DNA of 20,719 bases from Candidatus Woesearchaeota archaeon (GCA_016188105.1 JACPIL010000015.1:1-20719), one strand, 5' to 3'; shown: positions 1 to 6,485, numbered from the stretch's first letter. A program made the numbers and translations. Notes: generated by a model not told the origin, from the sequence alone.

Positions 1-444
1 TCGGGGTTCTTCATCAGAAGCATCAGCAAATAATTCTATGGAACGATAATGCTTAAACTCTTCCTCGGCTTGTTCAGCATCCGCTTTTTCAGCCTTTGTT
101 TCTGTTTTTTTCTCTTCAGGAGTTTCAACTTCCAATAAACCACAGCCAGTATCTGAATTAAATTTCGCCAATTCTGCTTTTTTCTGGTCTTGATTAAGGT
201 TAGGGGGACATCCTTTATCAACCAACGATCCAAAAGTGCAAGGACATTCATCCGCTAAACCTCTGACATTGTCAGCATCTGGATCAGAAAGATGTGCTTT
301 CGCAATTCCCCCAAAAGTAAAGATCCCAGGAAAAAGAGATTGCATTATCAAAAAAGCTCCCACTAATGAAACCGCAGCAACGATGATTATCCATAACATA
401 CCGATTGCGCTTCCTTTTTTTCCTTTAACTTGTAAAAATGTCAT
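1..444 (-). CDS. Pilin-like protein with calcium-binding-type motif, 3' end cut by window edge
   Basis: The frame starts at ATG 444 and stays open for 148 codons to position 1, so the C-terminus is missing. Residues 9-11 are KKG followed by SAIG and a hydrophobic helix at about 16-34, the layout of an archaeal class III signal cleaved after the glycine. Residues 53-80 form a thrombospondin type 3-like motif (DPDAD, CPCT, VDKGCP) that resembles one in the 2074-residue protein at 6486-12710. From about residue 105 the chain is Glu/Lys-rich and probably extended or coiled. The start is supported by a GAGGCGGT Shine-Dalgarno-like sequence that overlaps the stop codon of the preceding gene, suggesting translational coupling. 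It is the last gene visible in the 1-3166 set. The role as a surface pilin-like subunit is inferred; the family is not named. Confidence 0.8.
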   Translation of the reverse strand, partial: MTFLQVKGKKGSAIGMLWIIIVAAVSLVGAFLIMQSLFPGIFTFGGIAKAHLSDPDADNVRGLADECPCTFGSLVDKGCPPNLNQDQKKAELAKFNSDTGCGLLEVETPEEKKTETKAEKADAEQAEEEFKHYRSIELFADASDEEPR

Positions 445-447
445 CTT

Positions 448-455
448 ACCGCCTC
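448..455 (-). promoter_or_regulatory. Shine-Dalgarno-like sequence at the left-edge pilin-like gene
   Basis: GAGGCGGT on the minus strand begins inside the TGA stop of the upstream gene and ends 3 bases before ATG 444. It supports this start and translational coupling. Confidence 0.45.
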
Positions 456-1452
456 ATTGTCCAGCAATATCTCCTGAACCGCACATTTCCTGTCCAACTT
501 CTAAAAACCCGAGATAAATTGAACTTACATCACGTTCTTTATACACCTCGGTCATTAAGCTCATATAAGCAGTAGATTGTATATAAACTGATGCTCCTCC
601 TAAGGCTATCAATCCTACCACGGGAACTGCTTTTCCTGTTACTGTTGGCAATTCTCCTGGCGGTCTTTCCTCAGCTATCGCAGATTCTATGCCTTCTGTT
701 AACCCAAAAGCGACAATGGCGGGTACCGCCGTAGCGGGGCCTCCGAGAAGCGCTGCTAATCCTAATCGGCCTTCTTTACTCCAGAAATCACTTTTTTCAG
801 TCTTCGGCATCATAGAGATAGTATAAGCATGGTTAGGAAAAATAACCGGAGCAGTCAGTACAACTCGCCCAGGCCCGCCATGGCCTTGGATATAGTCAAG
901 ATAAGTCAGGTTTGCTTTTGAATATTTATTCTTCAATAAAAATTCACTAATTTCAGCTGCTTCGATTGGGCCGCCTTCAATTTCCTCCTCGTCTATCAGG
1001 ATTGTATAACAATTAAAACATTGGTTAGGGCCTAGATCTTCATACGACAACACTTTTAGCAATCCTTCCGTGCCAAAGCTGTCTAAAATATCTTCATATC
1101 TTCCTTCGCCAAACATCCACCAGCAGGTTGCCATTTTCTCCGCGATTTGCCGTAATATTTGCTCTCGTTCCCCCGACACTTTTTTATCGATAGTCCTGCA
1201 GAGCGGAGGAACTAATTTTGCTTCAATACCGGCTAGATTACCTACTCGGATCGCACTTTGAGCACGTAAAGCAATACTATTTTGGCATAACAGTTCTGCT
1301 TCCTTATCATCAGTTTGTGACGTAAATCGCAATAACAACCCGCCAATTAAAAAGAAGGCAATCAAAGTAAGCATGATTCCTACGATAAAAGAAGCAGTAT
1401 CTCCTTTTTTTGATACCATTAAGCTCTTTTGTATCCTTGAAATTTTTAACAT
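454..1452 (-). CDS. Pilin-like membrane protein, 332 residues
   Basis: Residues 14-17 are SKKG followed by DTAS and a hydrophobic helix at about 21-42, which fits a class III signal. A Cys-containing segment at about 100-120 carries the striking motif ATCWWMFGEGRYEDI. Two further hydrophobic, Gly/Ala-rich stretches lie at about 228-250 and 274-291, unusual for a simple pilin and possibly extra membrane helices. The ATG at 1452 overlaps the previous gene's TAA stop (ATGTTAA). An ATG at 1419 would give the shorter start MVSKKG, which parallels other genes in the set, so the start is uncertain. The gene lies between the 256-residue anchored protein and the pilin-like gene at the left edge, with 9 bases to the latter. 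I recall WW-containing relatives in DPANN genomes, but I assign no function beyond a probable surface-apparatus component. Confidence 0.85.
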   Translation of the reverse strand: MLKISRIQKSLMVSKKGDTASFIVGIMLTLIAFFLIGGLLLRFTSQTDDKEAELLCQNSIALRAQSAIRVGNLAGIEAKLVPPLCRTIDKKVSGEREQILRQIAEKMATCWWMFGEGRYEDILDSFGTEGLLKVLSYEDLGPNQCFNCYTILIDEEEIEGGPIEAAEISEFLLKNKYSKANLTYLDYIQGHGGPGRVVLTAPVIFPNHAYTISMMPKTEKSDFWSKEGRLGLAALLGGPATAVPAIVAFGLTEGIESAIAEERPPGELPTVTGKAVPVVGLIALGGASVYIQSTAYMSLMTEVYKERDVSSIYLGFLEVGQEMCGSGDIAGQ

Positions 1453-2216
1453 GATTTCAGCTTCCCTTCCTTAATACGCGTTGGAATAGATTCTTCTGAA
1501 AAAAATCCTTCCTGAGTAAACACAACATCAGCAAGACCTTCATCATCGTCGCCAAAATCATTGGTTGGAAAAAAACAGATATGTTCCCCATCCGGCGTAA
1601 ATAAATATCCGTTATCATTCAGATCATTTACCAAACCTAATTCTGGAACGCTGATGCTATTTTCATTAACTCCGCTGGTGCTGTAAAAAAAAGTAAGAGA
1701 ACTTACTGGATGATAGTAAGGGTGCAACAACGGTTCTTCAGCTAGAAGAAAATAATTTCTAAAATTTTCTGTTATCCTTCCCGGACCAGCAATCACGCAA
1801 GGTTTCATCTTAGTAAATTCAGCATACAGATCAGTTATAATTTGCTTTCCGCCTGAACCGCCGCGTACGGTTAAGCTGGTTTTATCTCCTTTTAATTCAA
1901 AAGTCAACGAAGTTCCTGCTTCTCCCAGCTCCGAAAGCTTTCCATATTTGGCAAAACAATTTTCCTTTCCGGAACCAAGCATATTGTTAATAGTATTTTC
2001 AATTCTACCAACCGATTCACGATGAGTATCAGGAATACTAACCTCTGCCTTCTGTTCTTCTAATCCTACCTTCACTTCAGGTAAGAGTTTTGATGCTCCT
2101 AAGACTGCATCTTTAAGATCTTCCCAAGCGCCGCTCTGTCCAAAAAAAACTAGACTTACTACCACTAGAAGTAAAAGAGGGATAACATAAAAAATAATTC
2201 TGGTTGCGATGCTCAT
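1446..2216 (-). CDS. N-terminally anchored extracellular protein, 256 residues
   Basis: I chose ATG 2216, two bases after the TGA of the preceding 48-residue gene. A TTG at 2222 would add two residues but overlaps that stop codon. The protein opens with one strong hydrophobic helix at about residues 7-25 and has no KRG-type class III motif, so it is probably an uncleaved anchor or a signal peptide. The rest looks like a soluble extracellular domain. It contains a Gly-rich stretch (GGSGGKQ), a segment KPCVIAGPGRITENF, and an acidic stretch NDLNDNG followed by FGDDDEG near the C-terminus. It has three cysteines outside the helix, one of them the last residue. Its place in a run of pilin-like genes suggests a partner of the same surface structure. 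I do not recognise the family. Confidence 0.85.
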   Translation of the reverse strand: MSIATRIIFYVIPLLLLVVVSLVFFGQSGAWEDLKDAVLGASKLLPEVKVGLEEQKAEVSIPDTHRESVGRIENTINNMLGSGKENCFAKYGKLSELGEAGTSLTFELKGDKTSLTVRGGSGGKQIITDLYAEFTKMKPCVIAGPGRITENFRNYFLLAEEPLLHPYYHPVSSLTFFYSTSGVNENSISVPELGLVNDLNDNGYLFTPDGEHICFFPTNDFGDDDEGLADVVFTQEGFFSEESIPTRIKEGKLKSC

Positions 2217-2218
2217 AG

Positions 2219-2365
2219 TCAAAAGATATTGGAAAGCTTCTGCAGAAGCTCTTCTCCCTGCCCGCTTAGTGTAAAATACAATGCCCCAGCTGCAAATAAT
2301 AACAGAATAACAAGTATGATCTTAACTATAATTTCTAATTCCATCCCCCTTTTTGTTGGAAACAT
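2219..2365 (-). CDS. Small pilin-like membrane protein, 48 residues
   Basis: The start at ATG 2365 gives MFPTKRGMELEII, a short leader with the class III motif TKRG followed by a hydrophobic helix at about residues 12-33 and only about 15 residues beyond it. A longer reading from 2428 is possible but would run through the neighbouring 40-residue gene and add a cysteine-rich stretch unlike any other leader here, so I reject it. A purine-rich GAGAAGAG precedes ATG 2365, and 10 bases separate it from the upstream stop. The product is essentially only a pilin-type helix, so it could be a structural mini-subunit packing in the core of a filament. That role is inferred. Confidence 0.65.
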   Translation of the reverse strand: MFPTKRGMELEIIVKIILVILLLFAAGALYFTLSGQGEELLQKLSNIF

Positions 2366-2375
2366 ATTTCTCTTC

Positions 2376-2498
2376 TCACGGTGCGAACATCCCAATCTTC
2401 TGACGCAACATCCAGATAGTAGCAGCAAACAGCAAAACTGCGAGAGTGATCACGACAATTAAAACAACTGTCCCATTCTCAATTGCTTTTCTATCCAT
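2376..2498 (-). CDS. 40-residue membrane peptide
   Basis: An ATG at 2498 opens a 40-codon frame ending in TGA at 2376. The product begins MDRKAIENGTVVLIVVI and is one hydrophobic helix (about residues 10-29) followed by a short basic and hydrophobic tail (RQKIGMFAP). It fills the gap between the 88-residue and 48-residue pilin-like genes, in the same direction and with the same gene-helix-short-tail layout as the next gene, which supports it being real. The residues before the helix are ENG, not KRG, so it is not a canonical class III leader. No good Shine-Dalgarno sequence is visible. Conservation of this frame in relatives would decide whether it is a gene. Confidence 0.5.
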   Translation of the reverse strand: MDRKAIENGTVVLIVVITLAVLLFAATIWMLRQKIGMFAP

Positions 2499-2524
2499 AT
2501 CATTGTTATCCAATCATATCATAT

Positions 2525-2791
2525 TCAGCTTACTTGCTTTTGCAAAGTGAAGCAGCACTCTTCATCTGGGGATGAACAATCAAATGTCTTGGTTACCGAC
2601 CCCGTGCATTCTCCTATCGGGACACACTGGCCTAGCTTACTTTCGCATTCAGCTAAGCCGGTTGCCAATCTTCCCGTACCTTCCCGAAAGATGAACAAAA
2701 GTATCACCATCGCCACTAATGCCACTGCTGCAGCAATCACTATCCACATCACATATTCTGATCCAGCCTTATTCACCATCTGTTTCATCAT
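2525..2791 (-). CDS. Small pilin-like protein with cysteine-rich tail, 88 residues
   Basis: The N-terminus carries NKAG followed by SEYVMW and a long hydrophobic helix (about residues 15-36), a class III-type signal in which Ala replaces the usual Arg or Lys before the Gly. The helix is followed by about 50 residues with six cysteines (CESKLGQC, GEC, DC, ECC), probably disulfide bonded outside the cell. The first ATG is at 2791. An ATG at 2779 would give MVNKAG, matching the MVSKRG and MVSKKG starts of neighbours, and has GGTAGATGAT upstream, so the true start may be 2779. It follows the 116-residue pilin-like gene by 24 bases. It is probably a minor subunit of the same structure, by context only. 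Confidence 0.8.
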   Translation of the reverse strand: MMKQMVNKAGSEYVMWIVIAAAVALVAMVILLFIFREGTGRLATGLAECESKLGQCVPIGECTGSVTKTFDCSSPDEECCFTLQKQVS

Positions 2792-2815
2792 CTACCGGGC
2801 TGATTACTCTACTGC

Positions 2816-3166
2816 TTACGACCAAATACAGCCAGATTCTGACTCGCATGATTCCTTAGCATCGCTAAACTCCTTGCATCGATCAATTTCTTCTCTGAAA
2901 GCTGATCGTGCTGCATCTTTTGCTTCTTCTGAACTTGAACCGTCATATTCGCTCATAAAATTATTTTCAAAAGCTTCTCCTGGCCTGCATTTACCATAAA
3001 AGATCCGCATCTTAAACAATTCTGTTTTTGTTTCTTCGCTGACTTTCTGCCCAAATTGGGTAGTCTGCTGGGTAAAAATAACCACCAATACTACTAGAAC
3101 AATTAATGCCAAGGCTGCTACAATAATAACATTTACTGGAAGCCCTTGCCCCCTTTTAGATACCAT
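2816..3166 (-). CDS. Pilin-like protein, 116 residues, first gene of set two
   Basis: The start is taken as ATG 3166, giving MVSKRG|QGLPVN and a hydrophobic helix at about residues 10-32: a clear class III signal. A GTG at 3175 in the same frame is rejected because it overlaps the Shine-Dalgarno sequence GAGGTG, which is well placed 8 bases before ATG 3166. After the helix comes a charged region rich in Glu, Lys and Ser with four cysteines, the last two within CESESGCIWS at the C-terminus. This is the first gene after a 183-base non-coding stretch that holds a TATA box, so it probably heads the 1-3166 transcript. It is a likely pilin-type subunit; the exact family is not recognised. Confidence 0.85.
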   Translation of the reverse strand: MVSKRGQGLPVNVIIVAALALIVLVVLVVIFTQQTTQFGQKVSEETKTELFKMRIFYGKCRPGEAFENNFMSEYDGSSSEEAKDAARSAFREEIDRCKEFSDAKESCESESGCIWS

Positions 3167-3174
3167 TCTAATCA

Positions 3175-3180
3175 CACCTC
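3175..3180 (-). promoter_or_regulatory. Shine-Dalgarno sequence for the gene at 2816-3166
   Basis: GAGGTG on the minus strand is 8 bases before ATG 3166 and complements the usual archaeal 16S rRNA 3' end. It overlaps the in-frame GTG at 3175, which is why ATG 3166 was chosen. Confidence 0.65.
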
Positions 3181-3212
3181 GTTTTTAACGCTTCTGCACT
3201 TAAAAACAGGTA

Positions 3213-3233
3213 AGAAAGGCTTTAATCCTTTCT
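3213..3233 (-). promoter_or_regulatory. Hairpin in the leader of set two
   Basis: AGAAAGG and CCTTTCT form a perfect 7-base-pair stem around a 7-base loop. It lies between the probable transcription start near 3260 and the Shine-Dalgarno sequence at 3175-3180. It may be a leader structure that affects mRNA stability or translation. Confidence 0.35.
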
Positions 3234-3281
3234 GCACCTCTTTAAGCATACCTATATTTTAAATTCAAGAAAGAAAATCTC

Positions 3282-3290
3282 TATATAAAT
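3282..3290 (-). promoter_or_regulatory. TATA box of set two
   Basis: The minus strand reads AACATTTATATAGAGA, closely matching AACATTTATAAACGAGA before the 2074-residue gene. Transcription would begin near 3260, giving a leader of about 90 bases before ATG 3166. This is the only strong promoter seen before the 1-3166 gene set. Confidence 0.55.
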
Positions 3291-3321
3291 GTTACGTGGT
3301 TGTAAACCGCTGAACACCCAA

Positions 3322-3333
3322 AAACTTAGTTTT
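3322..3333 (-). terminator. Possible 3' end element after set one
   Basis: The minus strand reads AAAACTAAGTTT followed by two more T, 17 bases after the stop of the last gene in set one. The same 12 bases occur immediately after the stop of the giant gene at 16445. The T run and near-symmetry could mark transcript ends, but the evidence is thin. Confidence 0.25.
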
Positions 3334-3349
3334 GATCTTAACCAGAGAT

Positions 3350-3643
3350 TTAAAAAAACCACCCCAAAAGTAAGTAGAGAAAAACTAAGAAAGGAAGTAG
3401 CAACCCTATAAACCTAGCAATCCTTGTTTTTAAATCTACTTTTGGGTTCAGCAAATCAAATTCTTTTATTGCTTTAATAAAAACATAAATCAAAAATCCT
3501 AAAGCTATTAAGAAAACTACTATTTTAAGTTCCGGTTCTCCTCTTGTAAAAAATGATGGTCCGGGGGGCAGTATGTTTACCACGGGGTTTATATAAAAAT
3601 AAAACTTTAAAAAACTTTGTATAGCTAATTTTTCCCTAATCAC
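3350..3643 (-). CDS. Small membrane protein, 97 residues, two predicted helices
   Basis: The frame has a GTG at 3643 overlapping the end of the preceding pilin-like gene by 8 bases. A second GTG at 3583 would give 77 residues and no ATG is available, so the start is unsure and no Shine-Dalgarno sequence is evident at either. Two strong hydrophobic segments lie at about residues 41-58 and 78-97, joined by a charged loop (KEFDLLNPKVDLKTRIARF), and the protein ends inside the second helix with WFF. There is no class III motif, so it is not a pilin. As the last gene of the 3350-6417 set it could be an accessory or assembly membrane protein. That is inferred from position only. Confidence 0.7.
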   Translation of the reverse strand: MIREKLAIQSFLKFYFYINPVVNILPPGPSFFTRGEPELKIVVFLIALGFLIYVFIKAIKEFDLLNPKVDLKTRIARFIGLLLPFLVFLYLLLGWFF

Positions 3644-4223
3644 ACAAAAACAGCACGTTTTCCACTAAACCTGCTTCCGTATTTATTGGAAATAAGCCTG
3701 AACTGTCTCTGTCCTTAACCGGCGGACAACCGCCACCAACTTTTATCTCAACTAACTCTATAGGGGTTTCACCCCCGAGAGAAATTAATTGTGATCTAAA
3801 TTCATATCGTTTATTCCAGCTGCCTAATGTTTGATTAAGTAAATATTCAGTCATCTCGCGAAAAAAATCACAACTATGGAGAGGTTGTTCTGAAATCGGC
3901 CCCCGACATTGATAAATCGGATCATTCACCCCTAGATATTTAACACAATTTTCAATAATATCGGCACCTAATTTAGGTGTTCCTGACCCAAAACCTTGTG
4001 CAAAGCATTCTGCATCGGCACTGACGGTTGTTTTCATGACTGCGCTCATAGCACTATAAGATAAGCCTTTACGAGTAAATATTTTTTTTTGCGAATCGGA
4101 TTTAAGAGCAAACGTAGCTAAGAACAACATACCTAACGTAATAAGTATGACAATTATAACTAATCCTATTGCCTCCATCTGGCCTCTTCTCTGACTTTTC
4201 TTTGAATTCCTAGGCAAGATCAT
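3636..4223 (-). CDS. Pilin-like protein of the RGQMEAIG type, 195 residues
   Basis: Residues 12-14 are RRG followed by QMEAIG and a hydrophobic helix at about 18-40, a textbook archaeal class III signal. The stretch after the helix (ALKSDSQKKIFTRKG, then SAMSAVMKTTVSADAEC) matches my memory of a conserved pilin-like family in DPANN genomes. The exodomain contains several cysteines (AECFAQ, ENCVKY, YQCRGP, HSCDFF, GGCPPV, and FLCD at the end). ATG 4223 overlaps the upstream TGA in an ATGA arrangement. A GAGGTG Shine-Dalgarno sequence sits 5 bases before the start, so this gene can recruit ribosomes itself. It is probably a minor pilin in the same complex as the three genes before it. Confidence 0.88.
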   Translation of the reverse strand: MILPRNSKKSQRRGQMEAIGLVIIVILITLGMLFLATFALKSDSQKKIFTRKGLSYSAMSAVMKTTVSADAECFAQGFGSGTPKLGADIIENCVKYLGVNDPIYQCRGPISEQPLHSCDFFREMTEYLLNQTLGSWNKRYEFRSQLISLGGETPIELVEIKVGGGCPPVKDRDSSGLFPINTEAGLVENVLFLCD

Positions 4224-4723
4224 GAATACACCTCGACTGAAACGTAACCGAAACCATATTGGGCTTGGGTAGAATCGGATAATTCATCCCGCAAGGTTAC
4301 CACAAAAAAAGTTGGTTCTTTTCGGGTAGATTCTGGTTTCGTTTTCTCATATAATAACCATTCTTTTTCTTCTGGGTACACTTGATGAACAGTAATCTTA
4401 GCATAAGAAAAAATTTCAAAATAATAATCGTCCTTGTTATCTTCCAGAACGGCAGCAGCAGAATCCAATTTTAACGTATCAAAGCAATTATCCTCCGGCT
4501 CGGCTTCACCACGGCTGCAAATTAATTCTGGCATGAACAATGCTTTCAAGGTAGTTTCCATGGCCCTAACGCCTAATAATTCTTCCTGTTTTTCCTGAAA
4601 TGCTGATTGTTGATAGCGGAAATAAAAGATTATTCCGAACAAGAGTAATATGAAAAATATGAAAAGAATAGCAATAGTCTCGGTCATCTGCATCTGTCCT
4701 TTCCGTCCCATGTTTGGTGTCAT
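4220..4723 (-). CDS. Pilin-like protein of the RKGQMQMTE type, 167 residues
   Basis: Residues 7-9 are RKG followed by QMQMTE and a very hydrophobic helix at about 16-35, a class III signal with the acidic residue typical of mature pilin N-termini at position +6. The remainder is a small exodomain with two cysteines (LICSRG, DNCFD) and a Tyr- and Val-rich C-terminal part that looks like beta strands (FFVVTLRDE, YGFGYVSVEVYS). The ATG at 4723 is used; ATG 4711 (MGRKG) is an alternative. The 36-base gap before it holds a tandem 8-base repeat and no clear Shine-Dalgarno sequence. The order with its neighbours resembles a recurring pilin-like block that I recall from DPANN genomes. Confidence 0.87.
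   Translation of the reverse strand: MTPNMGRKGQMQMTETIAILFIFFILLLFGIIFYFRYQQSAFQEKQEELLGVRAMETTLKALFMPELICSRGEAEPEDNCFDTLKLDSAAAVLEDNKDDYYFEIFSYAKITVHQVYPEEKEWLLYEKTKPESTRKEPTFFVVTLRDELSDSTQAQYGFGYVSVEVYS
4229..4234 (-). promoter_or_regulatory. Shine-Dalgarno sequence for the gene at 3636-4223
   Basis: GAGGTG lies 5 bases before ATG 4223, within the end of the upstream gene. It shows that this overlapping gene has its own ribosome binding site. Confidence 0.6.
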
Positions 4724-4739
4724 ATTCTATTATTCTATT
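4724..4739. repeat. Tandem 8-base repeat before the RKGQMQMTE pilin-like gene
   Basis: ATTCTATT occurs twice in a row directly before ATG 4723, where a ribosome binding site would be expected. It is low complexity and may be chance, though such repeats can change length by slippage. Confidence 0.35.
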
Positions 4740-4759
4740 ATTTTTACCAGGTTATCTAA

Positions 4760-5863
4760 TCAATATAACGGCGTACAGTAAATCCGCAAATTAGCATTAG
4801 CATCTTTAAGTTTTTGAGCTGCATCAACTAAATCCAGGCAATGTTCTGCAAGTTGCTGGCAAGCGGTAGTAGTGCTGTGCAACCTTGCTAAAGCTTCCAA
4901 AGCATTGAGATCATAATCTCCCAAATACCCCTTGCATTCACTGCCAGGAACAGCTTGGTAATATGTAATCAGGGCTTGCAATTTCCCCCCTGCTTCAGCC
5001 AAGGCTAATTCCTTTCCCCCATAAATTTCAGTTAAAAATTCTAAACGCTTGAACGCTTTTTGCATATTACACTGATATAACTGGTCGTCGGCAGAGAATA
5101 TCGCCGCATATTTTGCGGCATCGCGTTCTCCGCCTAAGGAAATAATCCTAATTGCATCCTTATTTAGCCTCCGCCAAGTCGTTCCCTGCTTCTGATAAAA
5201 ATCAGCTTGATTTTTTGCGATGAAAACTACTGCGCTAACTTTCTGATCATCAAAAGATTGTAACAAAGCAGGAACTCCGCTTCCAGGAACAGAGGAACCG
5301 TCGGTATCAATAAGACGAACTTCTTGATTTGCTTCCACTTGGATATCGTGCAAATTGAGTAGAGACTCTCTTTCGATTCCTTCAGTTGCATCAAGAAATT
5401 CATTCACAAAATCAGCGTCATTTCCTAAGATGTAATACTTAACATTAGAAGGGATCACAAATAAAAAATCAGTAACCTTAAATGGAAGGGCGTAGGGTAA
5501 ACTCCACGTAACAATACGTGAAGTTTGAATTTCACGGGGTGCAAAAATAGGATCAATATTATTTTGTGTTCGTGCTGGCCGATCCTTGATGCCAAATTCG
5601 CTTACTCCTGCATCACAGCTGAAATATAACGTATAATCTGCTAAGCCACTCGCGTCAATAAAATTCTTTGTTTTTTCTGAAACTCCGGCTCCGGCTAAAA
5701 TGGAGCTCATAACCTGCACTACATCTCCTGACAATCGCTCTTCAGAAACTTGTTTTTGTTTTACGACTAATCCGAAGAAAAATAATAAGATTACTGCGCC
5801 AGCAATGACCATATAAATCCAATTAAAAGTTACTTCAATTTGGCCGCGTTTTGAAAATGTCAT
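4760..5863 (-). CDS. Large pilin-like protein with FNWIYMVIAG helix, 367 residues
   Basis: The protein starts MTFSKRG|QIEVTFNWIYM, a class III signal followed by a helix at about residues 14-34 that begins with an NWIY motif I recall as conserved in a DPANN pilin-like family. The exodomain of about 330 residues has mixed alpha and beta character. It includes a strand-rich middle (SAVVFIAKN, AIRIISLGG) and a helical C-terminal third with cysteines at YQCNM, SECKG, TACQQ, EHCLD and IYCTP. ATG 5863 lies 5 bases after the previous stop codon, so the genes are surely co-transcribed. It is large for a pilin, so it may be a tip or minor subunit with a binding domain. That role is inferred. Confidence 0.87.
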   Translation of the reverse strand: MTFSKRGQIEVTFNWIYMVIAGAVILLFFFGLVVKQKQVSEERLSGDVVQVMSSILAGAGVSEKTKNFIDASGLADYTLYFSCDAGVSEFGIKDRPARTQNNIDPIFAPREIQTSRIVTWSLPYALPFKVTDFLFVIPSNVKYYILGNDADFVNEFLDATEGIERESLLNLHDIQVEANQEVRLIDTDGSSVPGSGVPALLQSFDDQKVSAVVFIAKNQADFYQKQGTTWRRLNKDAIRIISLGGERDAAKYAAIFSADDQLYQCNMQKAFKRLEFLTEIYGGKELALAEAGGKLQALITYYQAVPGSECKGYLGDYDLNALEALARLHSTTTACQQLAEHCLDLVDAAQKLKDANANLRIYCTPLY

Positions 5864-5868
5864 GCTCT

Positions 5869-6417
5869 TCAGCTCGCCAGTACTGATGGTGGCGAGATTT
5901 CTGTCCTATCCCCCTTCCCTTCCAAAACCACTGAAAATGAACCTTGCCTGATGGGAAGACATAAGAAATCCTTTTTTCCAGGGTCGCTCCCAAAATTATC
6001 TCCTGGATTGATGCTTATTTTATGCACTTTAATTTTAACTGGTGCAGATGGTTTAAGAAATACATTCTCGTCAACACTATTGTAATCCTTTGCGTTTTTC
6101 CAGACCGTGCAGGCTACTTGATCAAATTCACATAGATGATTATCAGCTGGTTTATCCATATCAACAAAACAGATTTGGGAATATTTAGAAGGCAAATTGA
6201 AGGTTTCCGCGCGCACAGAGCCAAATTCTGTAAATAACTTTTTTATTGAACTTTCCAAATCTGTTTTGAATTGCACAAAAGCTACTTCTTCTCCGCTCTG
6301 TAAAAATCCCGTGATGGCCCGATATCCAAAAATCATGATAAAAGCAAAGGTGATGGCTGCAACTATGAAAACGAAAACTTGACCTACGCCTAAACCCCTT
6401 TTATTCCTAAAGTGCAT
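5869..6417 (-). CDS. Pilin-like protein with GQVFVFIVAA helix, 182 residues, first gene of set one
   Basis: Residues 6-8 are KRG followed by LGVGQVFVFIVAAITF, a class III-type signal and helix at about 13-36. After the helix come FKTDLESSIKK and GSVRAETFNLPSKYSQICFVD. This pattern of a short helix, a strand and a CFVD motif is one I recall from a conserved DPANN pilin-like family. The C-terminal part is strand-rich (VKIKVHKISI, GSFSVVLEG). ATG 6417 is preceded at 3 bases by GAGGATC, a good Shine-Dalgarno sequence. It follows a 68-base non-coding gap after the 2074-residue surface protein and is the first of five closely packed genes. Confidence 0.88.
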   Translation of the reverse strand: MHFRNKRGLGVGQVFVFIVAAITFAFIMIFGYRAITGFLQSGEEVAFVQFKTDLESSIKKLFTEFGSVRAETFNLPSKYSQICFVDMDKPADNHLCEFDQVACTVWKNAKDYNSVDENVFLKPSAPVKIKVHKISINPGDNFGSDPGKKDFLCLPIRQGSFSVVLEGKGDRTEISPPSVLAS

Positions 6418-6420
6418 TTT

Positions 6421-6427
6421 GATCCTC
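6421..6427 (-). promoter_or_regulatory. Shine-Dalgarno sequence for the gene at 5869-6417
   Basis: The minus strand reads AGAGGATCAAAATG, placing GAGGATC three bases before the ATG. It supports this start and indicates leadered translation for set one. Confidence 0.6.
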
Positions 6428-6455
6428 TATGCTATTCAATTATTCTGTAAAGTTA

Positions 6456-6480
6456 CTGTTAATATTAACTAACAATATTG
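6456..6480. promoter_or_regulatory. AT-rich palindromes in the gap before set one
   Basis: The perfect palindrome GTTAATATTAAC (6458-6469) is followed by a second, CAATATTG (6473-6480), in the 68-base gap between the 2074-residue gene and set one. The centre of the first lies about 46 bases from the next ATG. It could therefore serve as a TATA-like element giving a leader of about 20 bases that includes the Shine-Dalgarno sequence, or as an operator. No experimental support exists; the symmetry is what is seen. Confidence 0.3.
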
Positions 6481-6485
6481 TAGTT

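Noticed and set aside
36..251. A 71-codon Lys/Leu-rich minus-strand frame at the left end
   Set aside because: It overlaps the pilin-like frame that starts at 444 with a class III signal and a Shine-Dalgarno-like sequence. The Lys-rich product reflects frame-shifted acidic codons.
2547..2999. A 150-codon plus-strand frame
   Set aside because: It is antisense to two pilin-like genes with clear signals, and its Ser/His-rich product looks like a reverse reading of them.
3588..3597. TATA-like TTTATATAAA inside the 97-residue gene as an internal promoter
   Set aside because: No ATG or ribosome binding site in the right place follows, and AT-rich hydrophobic codons easily create such sequences.
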